Source of the DNA: an uncultured Aquincola sp.
GTDB lineage: Bacteria > Pseudomonadota > Gammaproteobacteria > Burkholderiales > Burkholderiaceae
DNA: 6,263 nt
Reading direction: 5' to 3'
Assembly: GCA_937883885.1 (NCBI GenBank)
Contig: CAKZXL010000489.1
Location: 1 to 6,263 of the forward strand
Each line of letters begins with the position of its first letter. The first letter of the stretch is position 1. A program made the position numbers and the translations under genes. This document shows positions 1 through 4,856 of this stretch, in pieces. Under the pieces are notes generated by a model that saw nothing but the letters and a program-made list of their open reading frames with translations, made no database searches and was not told the DNA's origin.

Positions 1-143
1 AGCGGCTCGGGCTTGCCGACACCTGAGAACGGCTCGCGCCTGACTTCCTGAATCAGACGGTTGATGCGCTCCACCATCTTGCGATCCTGCTTCTGCCATT
101 GCAGGTAGTCGTCCCAGGCCTCATCGGCAAACACCAGCTTCAC
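1..143 (-). CDS. yoeB: YoeB-family toxin (mRNA interferase), 3' end cut by window edge
   Basis: This is the toxin of a type II toxin-antitoxin pair. YoeB proteins are RelE-fold RNases that bind the ribosome and cleave mRNA at the A site. The 47 visible codons start at a GTG and read VKLVFADEAWDDYLQWQKQD, then a helix with ERINRLIQEVRREPF and a GKPEP motif. They align without gaps, from memory, with E. coli YoeB (KLIWSEESWDDYLYWQ...INELI...GKPEPLK). The residue equivalent to E. coli Glu46, one of the catalytic set, is present as E46 in GKPEP; the remaining catalytic Arg, His and Tyr lie beyond the window, so integrity cannot be judged. The start codon overlaps the antitoxin stop (GTGA, 140-143), the usual translational coupling. 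No separate strong Shine-Dalgarno is seen. Family assignment is secure; activity is inferred. Confidence 0.93.
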   Translation of the reverse strand, partial: MKLVFADEAWDDYLQWQKQDRKMVERINRLIQEVRREPFSGVGKPEP

Positions 144-391
144 GGCGCCAGATCACGCTCGACGCCCTGGCCTGCAGCGAGTTGAGAGGCCGCGGACAAC
201 AGGCGCCTGGCGTTGGCCGGGCTGCGCAGCAGATAGGCGGTTTCTTCGAGCGCCTGGAAGTCATCCAGCGACAGCATCACCACCGACTGCTGTCCGTTGC
301 GGGTGATGATCAACGGTTCGTGGTCCTCGCACACCCGATCCATGGTCTTGGCCAGATTGGCGCGGGCGGCGCTGTAGGTGATGGCGTCCAT
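140..391 (-). CDS. yefM: YefM-type antitoxin (Phd/YefM family)
   Basis: This 83-residue antitoxin should neutralise the neighbouring YoeB toxin and, with it, autorepress the operon. The N-terminal half (residues 1-45, MDAITYSAARANL... through VVMLSLDDF) is the DNA-binding Phd/YefM fold. Residues 49-65 contain LEETAYLLRSPANARRL, the near-invariant YefM segment leading into the toxin-binding tail, which ends GQGVERDLAP. Length and spacing match E. coli YefM closely. The reading frame is open to 691, but I chose the ATG at 391 because an AAGGAG Shine-Dalgarno (398-403) sits six bases upstream and family homology begins there. The stop codon overlaps the toxin GTG by four bases. The gene belongs to a two-gene operon whose promoter/operator lies at 406-440. 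Certain as to family; autoregulation is inferred from family knowledge plus the operator. Confidence 0.95.
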   Translation of the reverse strand: MDAITYSAARANLAKTMDRVCEDHEPLIITRNGQQSVVMLSLDDFQALEETAYLLRSPANARRLLSAASQLAAGQGVERDLAP

Positions 392-405
392 GCGGCACTC
401 CTTCG

Positions 406-425
406 TTGTACTTAATATTGTACAA
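406..425. promoter_or_regulatory. Putative YefM-YoeB operator (TTGTAC-N8-GTACAA)
   Basis: An inverted repeat, TTGTAC (406-411) and GTACAA (420-425), is separated by the AT-only TTAATATT. Read as hexamers it contains TGTACT (407-412) and TGTACA (419-424), with centres 12 bp apart. From established knowledge of E. coli yefM-yoeB, the repressor complex recognises TGTACA core motifs in adjacent palindromes spaced by about one helical turn, so both motif and spacing fit. The repeat overlaps the proposed -10 box of the antitoxin gene, as expected for autorepression. Binding itself is not demonstrated. Confidence 0.75.
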
Positions 426-440
426 ACACAGCCCTTCCAA
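412..440 (-). promoter_or_regulatory. Candidate sigma-70 promoter of the yefM-yoeB operon
   Basis: On the minus strand, TTGGAA (435-440) is followed by a 17-bp spacer and TATTAA (412-417). Each hexamer matches four of six consensus positions, and the spacing is optimal. The start of transcription would fall near 405, about 14 bases before the antitoxin ATG, just enough for the AAGGAG ribosome site. The -10 lies inside the inverted-repeat operator. An alternative -10 is TACAAT at 418-423 on the same strand, but no good -35 matches it. Confidence 0.5.
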
Positions 441-473
441 CCATCACGATGCCGGTGCCCGAGAGGAACTTCG

Positions 474-833
474 ATGACCCAGTTGATCGCACTCATGATC
501 CACGCGGCAGATCCAGCCGCCGCCCGGGCCTGGTACCAGAACGCATTCCGCGATGCGATCCACGTCCAGGCTATCCCTGGCCTGGAAACGCTGCGCCTGG
601 GAGGCGTCCAGCTCGAGTTCGTGCCCGCCGACGACAAGGTCGCCTCAGGGGCAGCGGGCACGGTGCCGTACTGGGAAGTTCCCGATTTCACCTCGGTGCT
701 GGCCTGGTTCCAGTCTCAGGGCGCCGTCCTGTACCGCGGTCCCATGGCGATCGAAAATGATCGTGTGATGTGCCAAGTCCGGGATCCATGGGGCAACTGC
801 ATCGGCATCCGGGGCGCGGAGAGCCGAGCGTGA
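474..833 (+). CDS. VOC-superfamily (glyoxalase/bleomycin-resistance-like) protein
   Basis: This 119-residue, single-domain protein of the vicinal oxygen chelate fold has an unknown substrate. Visible family features are an N-terminal MTQLIALMIHAADPAAARAW (first beta-alpha, ligand-type His10), GGVQLEFVPADD with Glu48 at a likely metal-ligand position, the second module starting around YWEVPDFTSVLAWF (66-79), and the C-terminal RVMCQVRDPWGNCIGIRG (97-114), the classic 'DPxGN' turn. The usual final Glu ligand after DPxGN is Gly111 here, so metal chelation may be altered or absent; a lyase, dioxygenase or antibiotic-binding role cannot be chosen. The frame is open from 378, but I chose the ATG at 474 because of the AGAGGA ribosome site at 462-467 and because the fold begins there; an upstream start would overlap the antitoxin gene. 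It is transcribed divergently from the toxin-antitoxin operon and convergent, with a 19-bp gap, with the next gene. Confidence 0.85.
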   Translation: MTQLIALMIHAADPAAARAWYQNAFRDAIHVQAIPGLETLRLGGVQLEFVPADDKVASGAAGTVPYWEVPDFTSVLAWFQSQGAVLYRGPMAIENDRVMCQVRDPWGNCIGIRGAESRA

Positions 834-852
834 CGCCCGACAGCCGGACGCC

Positions 853-1179
853 CTACCGCCCCACCGCCTCCAGCAACTCCTGCTTGCTCATCTTCGACCG
901 CCCCTTCACGCCTTTGTGCCTGGCCTCGTTGTACAGCTGCGCATAGGTGCGGCCGCCCTCGCCGGTGTGCGAGCGCTGGCCGCCGCGGTGGCTGGGGGAG
1001 ACGTCGTGGACCGACGACTTGCTGGCGGTCCTGGATTCGCCGTGCTGGGCGCGTTCCTTGTTCACCGTGCGGGCGGCGATCTCTTCAGCCACCTTCGTCG
1101 GCTTGCCGCGGTCTTTCAGGCTGGTCTTGATGTGCTCGTACTGCCGCTCTCGCTTGGCAGACCAGTCGGTGCTGGGCAT
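853..1179 (-). CDS. Small basic protein with C-terminal Rho-N/SAP-like motif
   Basis: This is a 108-residue, strongly charged protein. The N-terminal segment (residues 5-50, DWSAKRERQYEHIKTSL..., then AEEIAARTVNKERAQHGES) resembles a widespread family of short proteins often annotated as plasmid stabilisation or Rho-N-like proteins; that resemblance is from memory. Residues 51-77 are Ser/Arg/Gly-rich and probably disordered. The C-terminus (YAQLYNEARHKGVKGRSKMSKQELLEAV, 79-106) has the Rho termination factor N-terminal pattern: a helix, a Gly-Val-Lys-Gly-Arg-Ser turn, then a Lys/Glu helix, a fold that binds nucleic acid. I infer a DNA- or RNA-binding accessory role, not termination. A strong AAGGAG (1186-1191) precedes the ATG by six bases. 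It lies 22 bp downstream of the 136-residue gene on the same strand, so the two are probably cotranscribed. Confidence 0.85.
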   Translation of the reverse strand: MPSTDWSAKRERQYEHIKTSLKDRGKPTKVAEEIAARTVNKERAQHGESRTASKSSVHDVSPSHRGGQRSHTGEGGRTYAQLYNEARHKGVKGRSKMSKQELLEAVGR

Positions 1180-1201
1180 GGGGGTCTCCTTCGCTGGAAA
1201 G

Positions 1202-1612
1202 TCAGATGCCGTCAGGCACCGAGTACCACTGGCGCAGCACGTTGATCTCTTCGATCAACGCCGCCTTGCATTGCTCGCAACACAGGCCGCTCATCGGGCC
1301 GATGTTCCAGTTGCAGCCGGTGGCGTCGCGCGGGTGCTTGATGATGGCCACGTCCACCAGGCCACCGCATTCGGGGCGGTGCCAGGCCACACCGCGCACC
1401 AGCTTCTGCACATGTGTCGCCGGTATCTGCAGGTGGCCGCGGCTGTCCCAGCGGCCGGCCAGCTGCACCTGCAGGTCCTCGTGCGCCTCGCCCCGGGTGG
1501 GAAAGGCCACCAGCGACACCTCCATCGTCGTCAGCGACCGCTGCTGATCCGAGACCATCGCCCAGCGCCACAGAAGATCTGCGTCCTGGACGAGCTCGTA
1601 TTGCCACTCCAT
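1202..1612 (-). CDS. Hypothetical protein with a C-terminal cysteine cluster
   Basis: I do not recognise this 136-residue protein. The start at 1612 is supported by a GGAGGT Shine-Dalgarno at 1617-1622; the frame is open to an ATG at 1657 that lacks such a site. The N-terminus (MEWQYELVQDADLLWRWAMV) is Trp-rich and strand-like. The middle contains QVQLAGRWDSRGHLQIP. The C-terminal half carries C82, C100, C111, C112 and C115 plus H78 and H93, with a CCEQC cluster followed by an amphipathic helix (KAALIEEINVLRQW). A metal site built from C82/C100 and C112xxC115 is possible. No signal peptide or membrane segment is seen, so it is probably cytoplasmic. It lies 108 bp downstream of glgX on the same strand and 22 bp upstream of the Rho-N-like gene. 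That it is a real gene rests on the ribosome site and spacing, not on homology. Confidence 0.7.
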   Translation of the reverse strand: MEWQYELVQDADLLWRWAMVSDQQRSLTTMEVSLVAFPTRGEAHEDLQVQLAGRWDSRGHLQIPATHVQKLVRGVAWHRPECGGLVDVAIIKHPRDATGCNWNIGPMSGLCCEQCKAALIEEINVLRQWYSVPDGI

Positions 1613-1720
1613 ATCGACCTCCGCTGCCAATGCATGCGCCTGCGCAACAGGGGGCAAATGCCATTCCCGCCCGTGCCCGCGGCCCCGGCAAGCGTGGGGG
1701 CGGCAGGCGCGGGACAGGCA

Positions 1721-3841
1721 TCAGCGAGAGATGAAGAGCAGCAGCGAGCGGCCCGCCATCTGGCGCATCGTGCCGCCTTCCACGCGGTCGCCGCAGGCAT
1801 CAGGCTGCGCCGTGTCCACCGCCAGCTCCCACTGGCGGCCGTCTTCCGGCGGCGCGGGCAGCGTGAAGTCGATCGGCTCATGCCAGGCGTTGAACAGCAT
1901 CAGCACCGAAGCGTCCTCGGCCGGGCGTTCCAGGTGGGTGCGGGGCGCACGGCCGTCCAGCGTCAGGCCGAAGCACAAGGTGTTGCCGTCTTCCCAGTGG
2001 CCAGGCTGCATCTCCTCGCCGGCCGGCGTCCACCAGACGGCATCGCGCAGGCCCAGTTCCTCATGGGTGCGACCGGTGAGAAAGCGCCCACGCCGCAGCA
2101 CCGGCAGCTCGCGCCGCAGCGCCAGCAGCCGCTGGGTGAAGGCCTGCAGCGCCTGACCGCGCTCGTCGATCGCTTCCCACTGCAGCCACGAGATGTCGTT
2201 GTCCTGGCAGTAGGGGTTGTTGTTGCCGTGCTGGGTGCGGCTGAATTCGTCGCCCGCGACCATCATCGGCGTGCCCTGCGACAGCAGCAGCGTGGCCAGC
2301 AGGTTGCGCTGCTGCTGGGCGCGCAGCGCATTGATGGCTTCGTCGTCGGTCGGGCCTTCGGCGCCGCAGTTCCATGAGCGGTTGTCGCTGTGGCCGTCGC
2401 GGTTGTCTTCGCCGTTGGCTTCGTTGTGGCGCTCGTTGTAGCTCACCAGGTCGGCCAGCACGTAGCCGTCGTGCGCGGTGATGAAGTTGACGCTGGCCCA
2501 GGGCCGGCGGCCGCGGCGGTTGAAGGTATCGCCGCTGGCGGTCACGCAGCCGGCCAGCGCGGCGGCGGTGCCGGGTTCGCCCTTCCAGTAGCTGCGCACG
2601 GTGTCGCGGAAGCGGTCGTTCCACTCGGCCCAGCCGGGCGGAAAGCCGCCCACCTGGTAGCCGCCGGGGCCGCAGTCCCAGGGCTCGGCGATCAGCTTCA
2701 CGCTGGACAGGATCGGGTCCTGCCGGCAGGCGTCGAGGAAGCCGCCGCCTTCATCAAAGCCATACGGCTCGCGCGCCAGGATGGTGGCCAGGTCGAAGCG
2801 GAAGCCGTCCACCTGCATCTCGGTCACCCAGTAGCGCAGGCTGTCGGTCACCATCTGCAGCACCCGCGGGTGGCTCAGGTTCACGGTGTTGCCGGTGCCG
2901 GTGTCGTTGATGTAGTAGCGCGGCTGGTCGGGCAGCAGCCGGTAGTAGCTGGCGTTGTCGATGCCCTTGAAGCTCAACGTCGGGCCCAGTTCGTTGCCTT
3001 CGGGCGTGTGGTTGTAGACCACGTCGAGGATGACCTCCAGACCCGCCTTGTGGAAGCGGTCGACCATCTCCTTGAATTCGTCGACGCTGGGCTCGCACAG
3101 GTAGTCGGGGTGCACCGCGAAAAAGCCGATGGTGTCGTAGCCCCAGTAGTTCTTCAGACCCTTGTCCAGCAGGAAGGGCTGGCTCAGGAAGGTCTGGGAA
3201 GGCAGCAGCTCGATGCTGGTCACGCCCAGCGTCTTCAAATGCTGGATCACCGCCTCATGGCCCAGGCCCTTGAAGGTGCCGCGCTCGGCCTCGGGCACCT
3301 GGGGGTGGCGCTGGGTCATGCCCTTGACGTGGGCTTCGTAGAACACGGTGCAGTCCCAGGGCACCCGGGCGCGTTCGCGCATCTTCCATTCGAAGCTGCT
3401 GTCCACCACCACGCACTTGGGCACGAAGGGCGCGCTGTCGCGCTCGTCGAAGCTCAGGTCGGCATCGGGATGGCCCACGGTGTAGCCGAACAGCTCGTCG
3501 CGCCACTGCACCTCGCCCACATGGGCGCGGGCATAAGGGTCGAGCAGCAGCTTGTTGGGGTTGAAGCGGTGGCCCTTTTCGGGCTCGTAAGGGCCGTGCA
3601 CCCGGTAGCCATAGCGTTGGCCGGGCTTCAGGCCCGCGATGTGGCCGTGCCACACCTCGTCGGTGTACTCGGGCAGCGCGATGCGCGCCAGCTCCTGCTG
3701 GCCGCTTTCATCGAAAAGGCAGACCTCCACTTTCGTGGCGTTGGCGGAGAACAGCGCAAAGTTGACGCCATCGCCGATGCAGGTCGCACCACGCGGGTGC
3801 GGCGTGCCTTCGCTGAGGCGGGCGTCGTAAGAAGTGGGCAT
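1721..3841 (-). CDS. glgX: Glycogen debranching enzyme GlgX (GH13)
   Basis: GlgX hydrolyses alpha-1,6 branches of glycogen limit dextrins left by glycogen phosphorylase, in the cytoplasm. In the 706-residue product the N-terminus is a CBM48-type beta-sandwich (about residues 10-100; GVNFALFSANATKVEVCLFD, YGYRVHGPY). A GH13 barrel follows, with region I DVVYNHT (273-279), the nucleophile Asp350 in GFRFDLA, the acid/base Glu386 in IAEPWD, and Asp458 in FITAHDG. A C-terminal beta domain ends SLLLFISR. All three catalytic carboxylates are present and the length is normal for the family, so the enzyme should be active. I chose the ATG at 3841; a GTG at 3895 is in frame but adds a Pro/Ala-rich extension without homology or a ribosome site, whereas AGGA lies about ten bases before 3841. 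No glgA, B, C or P is in the window. TreX-type archaeal/bacterial debranchers are the alternative name. Confidence 0.96.
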   Translation of the reverse strand: MPTSYDARLSEGTPHPRGATCIGDGVNFALFSANATKVEVCLFDESGQQELARIALPEYTDEVWHGHIAGLKPGQRYGYRVHGPYEPEKGHRFNPNKLLLDPYARAHVGEVQWRDELFGYTVGHPDADLSFDERDSAPFVPKCVVVDSSFEWKMRERARVPWDCTVFYEAHVKGMTQRHPQVPEAERGTFKGLGHEAVIQHLKTLGVTSIELLPSQTFLSQPFLLDKGLKNYWGYDTIGFFAVHPDYLCEPSVDEFKEMVDRFHKAGLEVILDVVYNHTPEGNELGPTLSFKGIDNASYYRLLPDQPRYYINDTGTGNTVNLSHPRVLQMVTDSLRYWVTEMQVDGFRFDLATILAREPYGFDEGGGFLDACRQDPILSSVKLIAEPWDCGPGGYQVGGFPPGWAEWNDRFRDTVRSYWKGEPGTAAALAGCVTASGDTFNRRGRRPWASVNFITAHDGYVLADLVSYNERHNEANGEDNRDGHSDNRSWNCGAEGPTDDEAINALRAQQQRNLLATLLLSQGTPMMVAGDEFSRTQHGNNNPYCQDNDISWLQWEAIDERGQALQAFTQRLLALRRELPVLRRGRFLTGRTHEELGLRDAVWWTPAGEEMQPGHWEDGNTLCFGLTLDGRAPRTHLERPAEDASVLMLFNAWHEPIDFTLPAPPEDGRQWELAVDTAQPDACGDRVEGGTMRQMAGRSLLLFISR

Positions 3842-3998
3842 GCGGGCAGGTCCTGGCTGGGCGGCGGGTGGGTCTGGCGGCCGTGCACACAGCACCGCCA
3901 GTGCAAGACCCGATGCTCCGCGCCGCCTGTACCGGCGTGTATCGGCGCCGCACGCCAGCGCACGTCGGACAGCGCCGACGCGGCGCCGACAATCGGCC

Positions 3999-4028
3999 AG
4001 CGCCTGCCGCCGTCTGGCAGCAGGCGCT
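3999..4028. repeat. 9-bp perfect inverted repeat in the glgX/tetR control region
   Basis: AGCGCCTGC (3999-4007) and GCAGGCGCT (4020-4028) form a perfect GC-rich inverted repeat with a 12-nt spacer. A competing inner pairing, CTGCC (4004-4008) with GGCAG (4016-4020), is also possible. No T-tract follows on either strand, so an intrinsic terminator is unlikely. It occupies the place where a -35 element for the downstream TetR gene would fall, and may be a protein-binding site or a chance feature of GC-rich DNA. The rest of the 3842-4075 intergenic DNA also holds two GCGCCGAC copies (3972-3979 and 3983-3990). I see no convincing glgX promoter in it. Confidence 0.4.
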
Positions 4029-4033
4029 CAGCC

Positions 4034-4056
4034 GATAATTCACCATACAGTTAACT
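4034..4056 (+). promoter_or_regulatory. TetR-gene -10 box with overlapping degenerate operator
   Basis: GATAAT (4034-4039) matches five of six -10 positions; no good -35 is visible. Overlapping it is AATTCACC-ATAC-AGTTAACT (4037-4056), whose left arm is identical to the perfect palindrome upstream of the binding-protein gene. The spacer differs at one position and the right arm matches five of eight. CAGTTAACTG (4048-4057) is in addition a perfect 10-bp palindrome. The likely reading is an autoregulatory, weaker site for the TetR protein encoded 20 bp downstream. Binding is inferred. Confidence 0.6.
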
Positions 4057-4075
4057 GCAGGCACTTCCAGCGCCC

Positions 4076-4723
4076 ATGAGCACCGAGTCTCCACCCGCCA
4101 CCGACGAGCGCCTGCGCGACGCCGACCGATCGCAGGCCACCATCCTGGCCGCCGCGCGCGACGAGTTCGCCGAGCATGGCCTGGGCGGCGCCCGGGTCGA
4201 CCGCATCGCCGAGCGGGCCGGGCTGAACAAGCGGCTCATCTACTACTACTTCACCGACAAGGAACAGCTGTTCCGCGCGGTGCTGGAGCAGGCCTACCGC
4301 GACATCCGCGCCGCCGAACAGGAATTGCACCTGCTGGACCAGAAGCCCGCCGACGCCGTGCGGCGGCTGGTGGAGTTCACCTGGAACTACTACCTGGAAC
4401 ACCCGGAGTTCCTGACCCTGCTCAACAGCGCCAACCTGCACCGCGCCCGGCACCTGGCCGACTCGCAGCGCGCGCGGGAACTCAACAGCCCGCTGATCGA
4501 AACCCTGGCCGAGATCCTGGAGCGCGGTCGTCGAGAGGGCAGTTTCCGCGGCGGCGTGGACCCGCTGCAGCTGTACGTGTCCATCGCAGGCATGGCGTAC
4601 TTCTACCTGTCGAACAACCACACGCTGTCGGCGGTGTTCGGCCGCGACCTGATGACGCCCAAGGCGCTGCAGCAGCGCCTGTCGCACATGAGCGACGTGA
4701 TCCTGGGCTACCTGCTGCCCTGA
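4076..4723 (+). CDS. TetR-family transcriptional repressor, NicS-like C-terminal domain
   Basis: This 215-residue dimeric ligand-responsive repressor has helices 1-3 at about residues 18-62: RSQATILAAARDEFAEHG, the helix-turn-helix GARVDRIAERAGLNKRLIYYYF, and the DKEQLFRAVL helix that is typical of TetR proteins. The C-terminal ligand domain contains FTWNYYLEHPEFLTLLNSAN and LHRARHL, the pattern of the NicS-type C-terminal family; NicS in Pseudomonas controls nicotinate catabolism, but the ligand here is unknown. The ribosome site is weak (AGG at 4059-4061, far from the ATG), so translation is probably modest. No other ATG precedes the DNA-binding domain, so 4076 is the best start. It lies 133 bp upstream of the binding-protein gene on the same strand, with matching operator-like sequences before both genes. 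I infer local control of itself and the downstream transport/catabolic operon. Confidence 0.93.
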   Translation: MSTESPPATDERLRDADRSQATILAAARDEFAEHGLGGARVDRIAERAGLNKRLIYYYFTDKEQLFRAVLEQAYRDIRAAEQELHLLDQKPADAVRRLVEFTWNYYLEHPEFLTLLNSANLHRARHLADSQRARELNSPLIETLAEILERGRREGSFRGGVDPLQLYVSIAGMAYFYLSNNHTLSAVFGRDLMTPKALQQRLSHMSDVILGYLLP

Positions 4724-4733
4724 AGCACCGCTT

Positions 4734-4750
4734 CGGCCCGCGGCGGGCCG
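4734..4750 (+). terminator. Hairpin after the tetR stop, possible weak terminator
   Basis: CGGCCCG (4734-4740), loop CGG, and CGGGCCG (4744-4750) form a perfect 7-bp stem beginning eleven bases after the TetR-gene stop codon. No T-run follows, so factor-independent termination would be poor. A second small hairpin, CAGCCC (4772-4777) with GGGCTG (4782-4787), sits just upstream of the next promoter. This could simply be GC-rich spacer. Confidence 0.35.
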
Positions 4751-4809
4751 CTGCCAGCCCCGGGTAACTCCCAGCCCCGCCGGGCTGTACGTCACGCGCG
4801 CCGCCCTCC

Positions 4810-4836
4810 TAGAATCAATTCACCAAACGGTGAATT
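4810..4836 (+). promoter_or_regulatory. Promoter -10 and perfect palindromic operator before the Bug gene
   Basis: TAGAAT (4810-4815) matches five of six -10 bases; the -35 is weak (TGTACG, 4786-4791, with an 18-bp spacer). Directly after it lies AATTCACC-AAAC-GGTGAATT (4817-4836), a perfect 8-bp inverted repeat with a 4-bp spacer, covering the predicted transcription start near 4822. This is the geometry of a repressor blocking initiation. Size and symmetry fit a TetR dimer, and the adjacent regulator gene carries a degenerate copy before its own start. The palindrome ends 20 bp before the ATG at 4857, with the GAGGAG ribosome site between. Confidence 0.8.
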
Positions 4837-4856
4837 AGAAGTTCGAGGAGACCGCG

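Noticed and set aside
140..691. Extended 183-residue start for the antitoxin
   Set aside because: The extra 100 residues lack homology, run through the operator and the VOC gene, and the internal ATG at 391 has an ideal ribosome site.
378..833. Extended 151-residue start for the VOC protein
   Set aside because: The added 32 residues would be translated from within the antitoxin gene and the operator; the ATG at 474 has an AGAGGA site and begins the VOC fold.
834..852. Possible bidirectional terminator between the convergent VOC and Rho-N-like genes
   Set aside because: Only 19 bp, with no stable inverted repeat or T-tract visible.
947..2377. Plus-strand open frame of 476 codons antisense to the small genes and the glgX end
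   Set aside because: Arg/Gln/His/Ala-rich composition without any recognisable domain; it runs across three minus-strand genes that have good starts and ribosome sites.
2390..4054. Long plus-strand open frame of 554 codons antisense to glgX
   Set aside because: It is the low-complexity Val/Ala/Gly/His-rich mirror of a GC-rich gene; glgX on the other strand has all catalytic motifs, and no ribosome site or domain supports this frame.
4754..4779. Two CCAGCCCCG copies (4754-4762, 4771-4779) as regulatory direct repeats
   Set aside because: Short and GC-rich with no link to promoter elements; likely chance in this composition.
4040..4795. Minus-strand open frame of 251 codons opposite the TetR gene
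   Set aside because: Val/Gln/Gly/His-rich shadow; the plus strand encodes a textbook TetR protein.
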